From positions 806,001 to 870,000 of the forward strand of contig NZ_JAJFZN010000002.1 in assembly GCF_020731145.1 (NCBI RefSeq): 64,000 bases of DNA. The letters run 5' to 3'. Under the pieces are notes generated by a model, which was given only the letters and a program-made list of their open reading frames with translations, did no database searches and was not told the origin of the DNA. Below, piece after piece: positions 27,732 to 37,133 of the stretch. The DNA comes from Sneathiella sp. HT1-7 (GTDB lineage: Bacteria; Pseudomonadota; Alphaproteobacteria; Sneathiellales; Sneathiellaceae). Every line of letters starts with the position of its first letter. The stretch's first letter is position 1. Both the position numbers and the translations under genes were made by a program.

Positions 27732-29729
27732 ATGTCGTTACTGTTGGGGATTGATACCGGCGGGACCTACACGGACGCAGTGTTGTTCGATGAAGAAAAG
27801 GGCGTGATCGCGAGCGCCAAATCCCTCACGACACGGCGTGATTATGCCATTGGCATCGGTAAGTCGGTTGCTTCCGTGATCGGCTCGGCTGAAGTTTCCA
27901 CTTCCGATATCGGTCTTGTCTCCCTTTCAACGACGCTTGCGACCAACGCGCTGGTGGAAGGGCAGGGCGGGCGTATCTGCCTGATCCTGATTGGCTTCGA
28001 CGAGACAGCGCTGGAGCGCAATGGCCTGCGCGATGCCTTGAAGGGTGATCCGGTCATATTCCTCTCCGGTGGTCATAATGGGCAGGGGGAGGCGGAAGCT
28101 CCGCTCGATGAAGCGGCGCTCAATTCCGGGTTAGATGCAGCAGGCACTATCACCGCCTTTGCCGTCGCGGGCCTTTTCGCCATTCGCAACCCGGAGCATG
28201 AACTTCGCGCGCGGGAAATCATCCTCGCGCGCTCTGAAAACAACAGTGTGACCTGCAGCCATGAACTATCGAGTAAGCTCGATGGGCCGCGCCGGGCGCT
28301 GACCTCCGTTCTCAATGCGCGGCTGATTAACCTGATTCATCATCTGATTGCCTCCAGTGAAGCGCTGTTCGCGGATATGAAGATCGATGCGCCGCTCATG
28401 GTCGTGCAGGGAGATGGCGCGCTGATCTCGGCAGAGGTTGCGAAACTCAAACCGATTGAGACAATTCTCTCCGGTCCGGCAGCAAGTCTTGTCGGCGCGG
28501 CGTATCTAAGTGGTGAGGAAGATGCCATCGTCTCGGATATTGGCGGCACGACAACGGATATTGCGATACTTGAAAACGGCAGCCCGCGTCTCGATGCGGA
28601 TGGCGCAACCGTCGGCGGTTGGCGCACCATGGTGGAGGCCGTGGCAATCCATACCGTCGGCCTTGGCGGCGATAGCGAGGTGGCGGCGGTGAAATCCGGC
28701 TTCGGTCTTGCACTTACGCTCGGGCCGCGACGACTGGTGCCGGTTAGTCTGCTTGCCACGGAGCATCCCGGCCTTGTGCATGACGCGCTGGATGCACAGT
28801 TGTTGCGCGACAGGTGGCAGGAGAATTTTGGCCGCTTCGCTTTCGCCGTTGGGCGGGAGAGTGCGCATCTCGCGGCCCTGTCCGAATTGGAGGCGGCACT
28901 TTTCGCAGAGTTGGAGAGCGGCCCAAAGCCGTTGGAGAAACTGATCACGCGGCGGCGGCAACTCTCGGCGCTCGAAAGATTGGTCTCAACCGGTCTTGTG
29001 ATGATCGCCGGGCTGACCCCCTCTGACTCGGCACATATTCTGGGGTTACAGGAGGGCTGGGACAGAGAGGCGGCGGAAAAGGCGGCGCTTCTCTTTGGGC
29101 GGCAGAAGGATACGCGCGGTGTGCCGCTGTCCAATACGGCAGAAGAGGTGAGCCGGATGATTTTTAGCGCTCTGGTTAACATCTCCAGTGAGACCTTGCT
29201 CGCGGCGGTGCTGGGGGACGACTCGCTTCTAACCCCGGCGGAGGCGGTGACGATGCTTCGGGCTTCCCATCAAGAAGCCACCCATCCGCTGATCAAGCTG
29301 GATATCGGTCTTCAATTGCCGGTGATCGGGCTTGGTGCCTCCGCCCATATTTATTATCCGGATGTCGCGACGCAGCTCGGCACCATTGCCATAATTCCCG
29401 ATCATGCCGCCGTCGCCAATGCGGTGGGCGCGGTGGTGGGGCAGGTTCGCACGAGTGCCCATGGTAATATACTGCCGACAGATAATGACGGCTTTCGCCT
29501 CTATCACAGCGGGGAGCCGATGGATTTTGAGAGCATCGACGCGGCGGTGGCGGCAGCGGAAAAGTTGTTGAAAAGCGAGACCCGGACCCTCGCGACGGAG
29601 TCGGGCGCGGCGGAGGTACACACGAAATTCGTCCGACAGGACAATGTCGCTCATATCGGCGGGCGAGAGATGTTTATTGAGAGCGTTCTGGAGGCCACCG
29701 CTTTCGGCCGACCGCGTATCACCCGCTAA
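27732..29729 (+). CDS. hydantoinase/oxoprolinase family protein (A-subunit-like), standalone
   Basis: An ATP-dependent amidohydrolase-like protein of the HyuA/OplA family (665 residues). The N-terminal LGIDTGGTYTDAVLFD is the Hydant_A_N motif. VSDIGGTTTDIAIL around residues 265-280 and GPAASLVGA mark the ATPase core, which is related to the actin/ASKHA fold. No HyuB-type partner follows; the next gene is a convergent AsnC regulator whose stop overlaps by four bases. It could act on a cyclic amide such as hydantoin or 5-oxoproline, but the substrate is inference. Confidence 0.85.
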   Translation: MSLLLGIDTGGTYTDAVLFDEEKGVIASAKSLTTRRDYAIGIGKSVASVIGSAEVSTSDIGLVSLSTTLATNALVEGQGGRICLILIGFDETALERNGLRDALKGDPVIFLSGGHNGQGEAEAPLDEAALNSGLDAAGTITAFAVAGLFAIRNPEHELRAREIILARSENNSVTCSHELSSKLDGPRRALTSVLNARLINLIHHLIASSEALFADMKIDAPLMVVQGDGALISAEVAKLKPIETILSGPAASLVGAAYLSGEEDAIVSDIGGTTTDIAILENGSPRLDADGATVGGWRTMVEAVAIHTVGLGGDSEVAAVKSGFGLALTLGPRRLVPVSLLATEHPGLVHDALDAQLLRDRWQENFGRFAFAVGRESAHLAALSELEAALFAELESGPKPLEKLITRRRQLSALERLVSTGLVMIAGLTPSDSAHILGLQEGWDREAAEKAALLFGRQKDTRGVPLSNTAEEVSRMIFSALVNISSETLLAAVLGDDSLLTPAEAVTMLRASHQEATHPLIKLDIGLQLPVIGLGASAHIYYPDVATQLGTIAIIPDHAAVANAVGAVVGQVRTSAHGNILPTDNDGFRLYHSGEPMDFESIDAAVAAAEKLLKSETRTLATESGAAEVHTKFVRQDNVAHIGGREMFIESVLEATAFGRPRITR

Positions 29730-30184
29730 AGCATTTGCAGCGGCAGCGCGGTGGTGAATTTAATCTCCTCCATTGCGAAGTTTGAACTTACATCGGAGAG
29801 GTCAATCTCCCGGATCAGGCGATGATAGAACTTGTCATAGGCCGCGACGTCCGGGACCACCACTTTCAGCAGATAATCGATATCACCGCTCATCCGGTAG
29901 AATTCCATGATCTCGGGGAATTTATCCACTGTCTCGGCAAACTTGCGGAGCCATTCCGCATCATGGCGGCTGGTCTTGATGGCGACAAAAACAGTGACCG
30001 GCAGGTTGAGCTTGGTCCGATCAAGCAGGGTGACCTGTGCCCTGATGACACCTATCTCCTCTAGCGATTTGATGCGCCGCCAGCAGACCGTGCGGGAGCA
30101 GCCGACTTTCTCAGCCAGTTCCGCCACGGCGATAGAACTATCTTCCTGCAGATGGGCGAGTATTTTTCGATCTACGGCGTCCAT
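29726..30184 (-). CDS. Lrp/AsnC-family transcriptional regulator
   Basis: A DNA-binding regulator with an N-terminal helix-turn-helix (MDAVDRKILAHLQ, then AVAELAEKVGCSRTVCWRRIKSLEEIGVI) and a C-terminal RAM ligand domain (FRMSGDIDYLLKVVV type, here YRMSGDIDYLLKVVVPD). The start ATG at 30184 gives the usual MDxxDRKIL beginning, with GGGA upstream; ATG at 30199 would add five residues. The upstream gap holds repeated CCCATA/TATGGG half-sites that may be its operator. It may respond to an amino acid. Confidence 0.92.
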   Translation of the reverse strand: MDAVDRKILAHLQEDSSIAVAELAEKVGCSRTVCWRRIKSLEEIGVIRAQVTLLDRTKLNLPVTVFVAIKTSRHDAEWLRKFAETVDKFPEIMEFYRMSGDIDYLLKVVVPDVAAYDKFYHRLIREIDLSDVSSNFAMEEIKFTTALPLQML

Positions 30185-30194
30185 AGAATTTTTT

Positions 30195-30309
30195 CCCATA
30201 TTTTACGATAATATCGAAATATATGTTTCATTATATGAGAATTATGGGTTAATAAAAGGCAAATATTCCGGGAATTGCCGTTATGATTATCCCATATTAA
30301 AGCTATGGG
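30195..30309. promoter_or_regulatory. candidate AsnC operator: alternating CCCATA/TATGGG half-sites
   Basis: The very A+T-rich gap between the AsnC regulator and the DUF6356 gene carries CCCATA at 30195 and 30291 and TATGGG at 30243 and 30304. The first three are spaced exactly 48 bases apart, and the last two form the inverted repeat CCCATA-N7-TATGGG. Lrp-family octamers bind such phased sites around DNA. Assignment to this regulator is inference. Confidence 0.4.
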
Positions 30310-30334
30310 TTTAGATAGATGACGGAAAAAGACC

Positions 30335-30598
30335 ATGACTATTCAGAAACTGTTTACTGATCATCCCGCGTCCGTGAATGAAAGTTATGTCGAGCATATG
30401 GAAATGTCCGGCTCCTTTGCCTTCTGGCTTTTCGTTGCCGGATTCTGTGCGACGGTTCACGCTGTTCTCCCTTTCTTGTTCGAGAAAACGGGAAGCCGGA
30501 TCATAACAAGGTTGCATCGGCGGATGGTGGCGGGGCGGGTGACGAAGCCGGTGTCCGCGTCTCTAGCTCACCAGGCCCTTGACAGTGCGGCGCTTTAG
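30335..30598 (+). CDS. DUF6356 family small membrane protein
   Basis: An 87-residue protein. The N-terminal LFTDHPASVNESYVEHM and the membrane segment FAFWLFVAGFCATVHAVLPFLF followed by EKTGSRIITRLHRRM match the small DUF6356 family as I remember it. It has one membrane helix or a hairpin. Function is unknown. It is divergent from the AsnC regulator and could be a target of it. A 176-base gap separates it from gyrA. Confidence 0.75.
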   Translation: MTIQKLFTDHPASVNESYVEHMEMSGSFAFWLFVAGFCATVHAVLPFLFEKTGSRIITRLHRRMVAGRVTKPVSASLAHQALDSAAL

Positions 30599-30774
30599 GG
30601 GCGCTTCTTGGCTAAAAAGGCGCGGTTTTTGGCCCGCTAAAGGTTGCTTATGAGGCGGATATCTTGTAGAACAGGCCAACCTTGACGGTCGCTGATATCG
30701 GCAGGGGAGTTTAATGGTTTTTTCTGTGCCCGACCAATGTCTGGCATACTCAAGTTTATTCAGGAACCCCTGCC

Positions 30775-33501
30775 TTGAATGATGTAACAATACCTCCTTC
30801 CGATAACCATATCGTACCGGTCACTATCGAAGAGGAAATGCGGCGGTCGTATCTCGACTATGCCATGAGCGTGATTGTCTCTCGCGCACTTCCCGATGCC
30901 CGTGATGGGCTCAAGCCGGTACACCGGCGTATCATTTATGCCATGTATGAAAATGGCTATACTTCGGACAAGGCTTTCCGGAAATCTGCCCGCGTCGTCG
31001 GTGATGTGATGGGTCGTTATCACCCCCATGGCGATAGCGCGATTTATGACGCCATGGTGCGTCTCGCACAGGATTTCTCTATGAGCCTCAAGCTGGTGGA
31101 AGGGCAGGGTAACTTTGGGTCCATGGACGGCGATAAAGCTGCCGCCATGCGCTATACCGAGGCGCGTCTGCAAAAGGCCGCTGAGAGCCTGATCGATGAT
31201 ATCGACAAGGACACCGTCGACTTTGTTAACAACTATGATGACAGCGAGCGCGAACCTTCGGTTTTGCCGGCGCGTTATCCCAATCTTCTGGTTAATGGTG
31301 CCGGTGGTATTGCTGTCGGCATGGCGACTAATATCCCGCCGCATAACCTCGGCGAAGTAGTTGATGGCGCGCTTGCGCTTCTTGAGAAGCCGGAAATGGC
31401 AGTTGAAGAGCTGGTCGACTTTATTCCCGGACCGGATTTCCCGACAGGCGGCACGATCCTCGGTCGGAGCGGCTCGATCAGCGGCCTTACCACCGGGCGC
31501 GGTTCGGTCATTATGCGCGCCAAGGTCGATATCGAGGAAATTCGCAAAGATCGGCAGGCGCTGATCGTGACCGAAATTCCCTACCAGATTAACAAGGCCC
31601 GCCTTGTGGAGCAGATTGCCGATCTGGTGCGCGCCAAGAAAATTGAGGGGATCGGTGATCTTCGCGATGAATCTGATCGCCATGGGGTGCGTGTCGTTAT
31701 CGAGATCAAGCGTGATGCGATGGCGGAGGTGGTGTTGAACCAGCTTTTCCGTTTCACGTCTCTTCAGACGTCCTTTGGTGTGAATATGCTGGCGCTTAAT
31801 CGCGGCAAGCCAGAACTTCTGAATGTCAAGGAATTGCTGGAAGCCTTTCTGGATTTCCGCGAAGAAGTGATCTCCCGGCGGACCAAGTTCCTGCTCAGTA
31901 AGGCGCGCGAACGGGCCCATGTGTTGATCGGTCTAGCGATTGCGGTCGCCAATATCGATGAAGTGATCAAGCTGATCCGCGCCGCGCCAGATCCGGCGAC
32001 AGCGCGCGCCCAGTTGATGGAGCGTGACTGGAATGCTTCCTCGGTGGAACCGCTGATCCGGCTGGTGGATGATCCGGAATATGCAATTACGGAGAAGGGC
32101 ACTTATCGCCTTTCGGAGGCACAGGCCCGGGCGATCCTCGATCTTCGTCTGCAACGCCTGACAGCGCTTGGCCAGAATGAAATCGGCGATGAACTCAAAG
32201 ATCTCGGTGAGAAAATTCTCGATTATCTCGATATTCTTTCAAGCCGTCCGCGCCTGATTAGCATCATCCGCGACGAACTTCTCGAGATGAAGGAAAAATA
32301 TGCGGTTCCGCGCCGGACTCAGATCGAAGAAAGCGAGTTCGAGCATGATATCGAGGACTTGATCCAGCGTGAGGATATGGTGCTGACGGTCAGTCACAAG
32401 GGCTATATCAAGCGCGTACCGCTCTCGACCTACAAGCCACAGCGCCGGGGCGGTAAGGGACGTGCTGGCATGCAGACCCGCGATGAGGATTTTGTCACGC
32501 AGCTATTTGTCGTGAATACACATACACCGGTGCTGTTCTTCTCGACCTTTGGGCGGGTTTATAAGATGAAGGTCTATCGTCTGCCGCTCGGGTCACCACA
32601 AAGCCTCGGCAAGGCGATTATCAATCTTCTGCCACTGGAAGAAGGGGAAGTGATTTACACCCTGATGCCACTGCCGGAGGAAGAGGAAAGCTGGTCCGAA
32701 CTGGAAGTAATGTTCGCGACAGCCAAGGGCAATGTGCGCCGCAACCTGCTCAGTGATTTCTCTAACGTGAAGGCCAATGGTAAGATCGCCATGAAGCTTG
32801 ATGAGGATGATCAGCTTGTCGATGTCCGGATTTGTACGCCGGATTCTGACGTATTCCTGGCCGCCAAGGGCGGTAAATGCATCCGCTTCCGCGCGACCGA
32901 TGTGCGGCTCTTCAAGGGGCGGGATTCCAGCGGTGTCCGTGGCATGAAGCTCGGCAAAGGTGACAGTGTTATTGGGATGTCGATCCTCAAATCCGTTGAG
33001 GCGGATACGGAAACCCGGGATGCGTATCTCAGGGCGCGCAAATCCATCGATGAGGCCGGGAACGTCACGGAATATGGCATTCTCTCGCCGGAACAGTATG
33101 AGGCTCTCCTGCAGGATGAGGAGGTATTGCTTGCCATTACCGAAAATGGCTATGGCAAGCGGACGAACGCCTTTGAATATCGTGTCACCAATCGTGGTGG
33201 GCAAGGGATCATCAATATTGAAACCTCCGATCGGAATGGCAATGTGGTTGCCACTTTCCCAATCACCGAAGATGAGCAGATCATGCTGGTGACCAATGGC
33301 GGTAAGGTCATCCGGACACCGGTCACAGATATCCGAATTGCCGGGCGGAATACGCAGGGCGTGACCCTTTTCAAGACCTCAAAAGGGGAGCAGGTTGTTT
33401 CTGTGACTGCGCTTGCCGATGACAAGTCCGAGGGTGAGAATGGGGAAGTTGATGACAATGCGGATGATGCCGGGCCCACAGATGAAGATGCGAACGGCTA
33501 A
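30775..33501 (+). CDS. gyrA: DNA gyrase subunit A
   Basis: Catalytic breakage-reunion subunit of gyrase (908 residues). The active-site Tyr is about residue 127 in [10 protein letters not shown]. The GyrA box QRRGGKGR begins near residue 556, followed by the six-bladed C-terminal pinwheel and an acidic tail. The quinolone-determining stretch reads [12 protein letters not shown], so the Ser and Asp equivalent to E. coli Ser83 and Asp87 are both present. The start is TTG at 30775, which gives MNDVTIPP. The gene is followed by coaD 62 bases later. Confidence 0.97.
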   Translation: MNDVTIPPSDNHIVPVTIEEEMRRSYLDYAMSVIVSRALPDARDGLKPVHRRIIYAMYENGYTSDKAFRKSARVVGDVMGRYHPHGDSAIYDAMVRLAQDFSMSLKLVEGQGNFGSMDGDKAAAMRYTEARLQKAAESLIDDIDKDTVDFVNNYDDSEREPSVLPARYPNLLVNGAGGIAVGMATNIPPHNLGEVVDGALALLEKPEMAVEELVDFIPGPDFPTGGTILGRSGSISGLTTGRGSVIMRAKVDIEEIRKDRQALIVTEIPYQINKARLVEQIADLVRAKKIEGIGDLRDESDRHGVRVVIEIKRDAMAEVVLNQLFRFTSLQTSFGVNMLALNRGKPELLNVKELLEAFLDFREEVISRRTKFLLSKARERAHVLIGLAIAVANIDEVIKLIRAAPDPATARAQLMERDWNASSVEPLIRLVDDPEYAITEKGTYRLSEAQARAILDLRLQRLTALGQNEIGDELKDLGEKILDYLDILSSRPRLISIIRDELLEMKEKYAVPRRTQIEESEFEHDIEDLIQREDMVLTVSHKGYIKRVPLSTYKPQRRGGKGRAGMQTRDEDFVTQLFVVNTHTPVLFFSTFGRVYKMKVYRLPLGSPQSLGKAIINLLPLEEGEVIYTLMPLPEEEESWSELEVMFATAKGNVRRNLLSDFSNVKANGKIAMKLDEDDQLVDVRICTPDSDVFLAAKGGKCIRFRATDVRLFKGRDSSGVRGMKLGKGDSVIGMSILKSVEADTETRDAYLRARKSIDEAGNVTEYGILSPEQYEALLQDEEVLLAITENGYGKRTNAFEYRVTNRGGQGIINIETSDRNGNVVATFPITEDEQIMLVTNGGKVIRTPVTDIRIAGRNTQGVTLFKTSKGEQVVSVTALADDKSEGENGEVDDNADDAGPTDEDANG

Positions 33502-33563
33502 AACGGTGCGCATAAAATATCAAGCTAACAAATAGAAGTAGCGAAGAAAAGAAAGGGAAATTC

Positions 33564-34076
33564 ATGTCCAAAAATCGCGTAGGATTGTATCCGGGGACCT
33601 TTGATCCGATAACGGTGGGTCACTATGACATTATCCGCCGCGCATCGAAGCTGGTTGATACATTGGTGATCGGTGTGGCAATGAATCCCGGGAAAAACCC
33701 TCTCTTTACCGTGGATGAACGGGTCGAGATGGTTGAAAAAATGACAGAGGAATTTCCAGGCACCAATTTCGTAGTGAAACCCTTCAACAACCTGTTGATG
33801 CATTTCGCCGAGCAGGTTGGCGCAGCCATCATTATCCGTGGCCTGCGCGCGGTATCCGACTTTGAGTATGAATTTCAGATGGTTGGTATGAACCGGCGCC
33901 TGAATTCAGAGATTGAGACGGTTTTCCTGATGGCCTCTGACCAGCATCAGTTCATTGCCTCCAGCCTGGTCAAGGAAATTGCCCTGCTGAATGGTGATAT
34001 CACAAAATTTGTTTCGGCGACGACGGCGCAGAAAATTGTCGATCGGGTCGAACTTATTCAAAGAAATTCGAAATAG
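33564..34076 (+). CDS. coaD: phosphopantetheine adenylyltransferase
   Basis: Fourth step of coenzyme A synthesis, joining ATP and 4'-phosphopantetheine. The 170 residues carry GLYPGTFDPITVGHYDIIRRA with the T-x-GH nucleotide site, IIIRGLRAVSDFEYEFQM, and the ASSLVKE phosphate-binding motif. Length is normal. An AAAGGGAAA ribosome-binding site precedes the ATG. The gyrA-coaD-ppi order is a common alphaproteobacterial arrangement. Confidence 0.97.
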   Translation: MSKNRVGLYPGTFDPITVGHYDIIRRASKLVDTLVIGVAMNPGKNPLFTVDERVEMVEKMTEEFPGTNFVVKPFNNLLMHFAEQVGAAIIIRGLRAVSDFEYEFQMVGMNRRLNSEIETVFLMASDQHQFIASSLVKEIALLNGDITKFVSATTAQKIVDRVELIQRNSK

Positions 34077-34127
34077 TTGAAATTTTAAACCGCGTGCGTC
34101 TTCGTGCGCGGAAGACAGGAGAAAATA

Positions 34128-34610
34128 ATGGCACGAGACCTTGAAAACACCCTCTATCTTGAAACAAAGGATGGTCGTGTCATCATTGAGATGCGCCCCG
34201 ATCTTGCGCCGAACCACGTCGCACGGATCAAGGAACTGGCGCGTGAAGGCTTTTATGACGGCATTGTCTTTCATCGGGTGATTGATGGCTTCATGGCACA
34301 GACGGGCTGTCCGCAAGGCACTGGCACGGGCGGATCGGGACAGAATCTCTCATCCGAATTTTCCGACGAAGACCATATCGAAGGCACATGTTCAATGGCT
34401 CGCGCCGGTCATCCCGATAGTGCAGATAGCCAGTTTTTCATTATGTTCGACCGTGCGCCGCATCTGGATGGCCAATATTCTATCTGGGGTCAGGTAGTCG
34501 AAGGCATGGATGCCGTCCATAAGATAAAAAAGGGCAGCAGCATGGACAATGGCTCTGTTTCTGATCCGGACAAGATCATCAGCCTTAAAGTCGCGGTTGA
34601 CGTCGAGTAA
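34128..34610 (+). CDS. ppiB: cyclophilin-type peptidyl-prolyl isomerase
   Basis: A cytoplasmic single-domain cyclophilin (160 residues, no signal peptide) that catalyses proline isomerisation. FYDGIVFHRVIDGFMAQTGC, GTGTGGSGQN and SMARAGHPDSADSQFFIM are the active-site motifs. ATG at 34128 follows AGGAGAAA; an upstream in-frame start is not needed. A stable hairpin ends the unit before queA. Confidence 0.94.
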   Translation: MARDLENTLYLETKDGRVIIEMRPDLAPNHVARIKELAREGFYDGIVFHRVIDGFMAQTGCPQGTGTGGSGQNLSSEFSDEDHIEGTCSMARAGHPDSADSQFFIMFDRAPHLDGQYSIWGQVVEGMDAVHKIKKGSSMDNGSVSDPDKIISLKVAVDVE

Positions 34611-34629
34611 CATTTTAATATTTCTGGGC

Positions 34630-34659
34630 ACGAACGGCTTGGGTATCCAAGTCGTTCGT
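34630..34659 (+). terminator. hairpin between ppi and queA
   Basis: ACGAACGGCTTGG pairs with CCAAGTCGTTCGT (13 pairs, one G-U) around a 4-base loop, then TTGCGTTTT. The hairpin ends only 14 bases before the queA ATG, so it could also act as an attenuator or occlude part of the leader. The U-tract is interrupted. Confidence 0.65.
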
Positions 34660-34673
34660 TTGCGTTTTAGATC

Positions 34674-35705
34674 ATGAAAGTTGACGCATTTGACTTTATC
34701 TTGCCGACGGAGCTGATCGCCGATCGCCCGGCGGTTCCGCGTGAGGCGGCAAAGCTGTTAGTGGTTGGGGAAACGCTCAGCGATTTCACTGTCGCCGATC
34801 TGCCGGATCTCTTACGCGAAGGGGATCTGCTTGTCTTTAATGACACCAAGGTGATCCCGGCGCGTCTGCGGGGCACGCGGCGCACGGCAAAGATTGAGGT
34901 GACGCTGCACAAGAATGTTTCCGCCGATAGCTGGCATGCTTTTGCAAAACCGGCGAAGAAGCTAAAGACAAGCGATATCATAGAGTTCGCCGATGGTTTT
35001 ACGGCGCTGGTGACAGATAAATTTGATGGCGGGGAGGTGGCACTTGCCTTCTCTACCTCTGGTCCTCAGCTGATGGAAAAGCTTATGGAGCATGGGGAAA
35101 TTCCACTCCCGCCCTATATCAGCAGCCTGCGCGCTGTTGATGAGCAGGACAAGAGCGATTACCAGACAATCTTTGCGAAAGACGAGGGCGCGGTGGCGGC
35201 ACCAACGGCGGGGCTTCACTTCACCGAAGCACTTCTGAAGAAATTTGCCACAAAAAAGATCGATATGGTGACAACGACCCTGCATGTCGGAGCGGGAACC
35301 TTTCTGCCCGTTAAGGTCGATGATACCGATGATCATAAAATGCATGCAGAGCGCGGATTTCTGGACGAGGAAACAGTTCAAAAAATAAATGAAACACGTA
35401 GACGTGGTGGCCGCATCGTCGCGGTCGGAACAACCAGCCTTCGCCTGCTTGAGAGCGCGGCAGATGACGCAGGCGTCCTACATCCCTTTGAAGGGGAGAC
35501 GGATATCTTTATCACGCCCGGCTATCGCTTCAAGGCGATTGATCTGCTGATCACCAATTTCCATCTTCCGAAATCGACGTTGTTTATGCTCGTCTCGGCT
35601 TTTTCCGGCCTTGAGACCATGCAGGGGGCCTATGCTCATGCGATCGCAGAAAAATACCGTTTTTATTCCTATGGCGACTGTTCGCTGCTATATCCGAAAT
35701 CATGA
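34674..35705 (+). CDS. queA: S-adenosylmethionine:tRNA ribosyltransferase-isomerase
   Basis: Transfers the ribosyl group of SAM to preQ1 in tRNA to make epoxyqueuosine. The 343 residues show [18 protein letters not shown] at the start, [33 protein letters not shown] and [16 protein letters not shown], all diagnostic. The stop overlaps the tgt start by four bases (ATGA), coupling two successive steps of queuosine synthesis. Confidence 0.97.
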   Translation: MKVDAFDFILPTELIADRPAVPREAAKLLVVGETLSDFTVADLPDLLREGDLLVFNDTKVIPARLRGTRRTAKIEVTLHKNVSADSWHAFAKPAKKLKTSDIIEFADGFTALVTDKFDGGEVALAFSTSGPQLMEKLMEHGEIPLPPYISSLRAVDEQDKSDYQTIFAKDEGAVAAPTAGLHFTEALLKKFATKKIDMVTTTLHVGAGTFLPVKVDDTDDHKMHAERGFLDEETVQKINETRRRGGRIVAVGTTSLRLLESAADDAGVLHPFEGETDIFITPGYRFKAIDLLITNFHLPKSTLFMLVSAFSGLETMQGAYAHAIAEKYRFYSYGDCSLLYPKS

Positions 35706-36832
35706 CAAACGCATTTGACTTCAATATTTCCGCCACCGATGGCGCAGCCCGGCGCGGGACCCTGAAAACCGCCCATGGGGAAATCCGCACACCGGCCTTC
35801 ATGCCGGTTGGGACGGCGGCGACGGTGAAGGGGATGACACCCGAAGCGGTGCGCGAGACCGGGGCGGATATCCTGCTCGGTAACACCTATCACCTGATGC
35901 TGCGCCCGGGGTCGGAACGGGTAAAGCGCCTCGGCGGCCTACATAAATTCATGAACTGGGAACGGCCGATCCTGACCGATAGCGGCGGCTTTCAGGTGAT
36001 GTCTCTGAATGAACTCCGCAAGATCGACGAGAATGGCGTAACCTTCAAGTCGCATATCGATGGGCAGCGGTTCGAGTTGACGCCGGAACGTTCCATGCAG
36101 ATCCAGAATGATCTCGACGCTACGATCACCATGGCCTTCGACGAATGCACGCCTTATCCGGCGACAGAGGATGTGGCGGCAAGTTCCATGCGCCGATCCA
36201 TGCGTTGGGCTGAACGCTCCCGCGAGGCTTATGAGCAACGGTCCGGCTATGGCCTGTTCGGCATTGTGCAGGGTTCGACATATGAAGACTTACGCCTTGA
36301 ATCCATTGCGGCGCTGACCGGCATCGGGTTTGAGGGATACGCGGTCGGCGGCTTGGCTGTGGGCGAGGGGCAGGCGGAAATGTTTCGCACGCTGGAGTTT
36401 ACGACGCCAGCACTGCCGCAGGACAAGCCCCGATATCTTATGGGGGTTGGCAAGCCTGATGATCTTGTCGGGGCAGTGATGCGTGGGATTGATATGTTTG
36501 ACTGTGTGTTGCCAACACGCTCAGGGCGCAACGCACAAGGATTCACGCGCTATGGCACAGTGAATATCCGTAATGCCCGCCATGCGGATGATCCACGCCC
36601 GCTGGATGAACGTTGCGGCTGCCCGGCTTGCCGGAATTACAGCCGCGGATATCTCCATCACTTGTTCAAGGCGAAGGAGATGCTGGGATCTATGCTGCTC
36701 ACCTGGCATAACCTGCATTACTATCAAGAAGTTATGGCCGGAATGCGTGGTGCAATTGAAGAAGGCGCTCTCGCGGATTTTGCGCTTGATTTCTTTGCCA
36801 TGCAGGCGGCCGGCGATATCGAGCCGATCTAG
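35702..36832 (+). CDS. tgt: tRNA-guanine transglycosylase
   Basis: Exchanges guanine for preQ1 at the wobble position of GUN anticodons. The 376 residues contain [10 protein letters not shown], the nucleophile region [12 protein letters not shown], and the zinc site CGCPACRNY with the distal His in TWHNLHYY. It is the second gene of the queA-tgt pair. A gap of 301 bases follows. Confidence 0.97.
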   Translation: MTNAFDFNISATDGAARRGTLKTAHGEIRTPAFMPVGTAATVKGMTPEAVRETGADILLGNTYHLMLRPGSERVKRLGGLHKFMNWERPILTDSGGFQVMSLNELRKIDENGVTFKSHIDGQRFELTPERSMQIQNDLDATITMAFDECTPYPATEDVAASSMRRSMRWAERSREAYEQRSGYGLFGIVQGSTYEDLRLESIAALTGIGFEGYAVGGLAVGEGQAEMFRTLEFTTPALPQDKPRYLMGVGKPDDLVGAVMRGIDMFDCVLPTRSGRNAQGFTRYGTVNIRNARHADDPRPLDERCGCPACRNYSRGYLHHLFKAKEMLGSMLLTWHNLHYYQEVMAGMRGAIEEGALADFALDFFAMQAAGDIEPI

Positions 36833-37133
36833 TTTTGATACGTCGGGGAAGGATGGTAATCGAAGCCATCTCTGCCTTTGAGGGGAGGGGGTGGAATCGG
36901 CAAAAATAGCTTCGATCAACCTTGGACAGCTTTATCATCCGCCTCGAACTCTTAACATTGCGTTAACAAGTAACCGAGCCGGACAAATGGACGCAAAGAT
37001 GACGATTTTCGTCAATTTTTTATGCAATTTAGCTGTTTTTTTGACGTTTTTAGGATGAAAGCCACCCTGAAACGGCGTGATCGGTAAGAAGTTTCTACAT
37101 ATACGAGGCGATTCTTGTTACGGGAATCTACCG
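36833..37133. other. 301-base intergenic region between convergent genes, with a perfect CtrA box
   Basis: The gap lies between the 3' ends of tgt and of an unknown membrane-protein gene, so no neighbouring gene needs a promoter here. It nevertheless holds the perfect CtrA box TTAA-N7-TTAA at 36952-36966. A small hairpin with a T run (TGACGA-TTT-TCGTCA-ATTTTTT, 37000-37021) follows. A 23-codon reading frame with a hydrophobic stretch (36987-37058) overlaps that hairpin, without a clear ribosome-binding site. A small RNA or micropeptide is possible. Confidence 0.4.
36952..36966. promoter_or_regulatory. CtrA box (perfect), orphan
   Basis: TTAACATTGCGTTAA matches the CtrA consensus TTAA-N7-TTAA at all eight fixed bases. 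It sits between convergent gene ends rather than in front of a recognised gene. Confidence 0.5.

Noticed and set aside
30760-31920. A 386-codon open frame on the minus strand
   Set aside because: It is antisense to the conserved core of gyrA and has no recognisable domain.
34611-34673. preQ1 riboswitch before queA
   Set aside because: The leader holds a simple hairpin only; the short C/A-rich preQ1 aptamer pattern was not seen.
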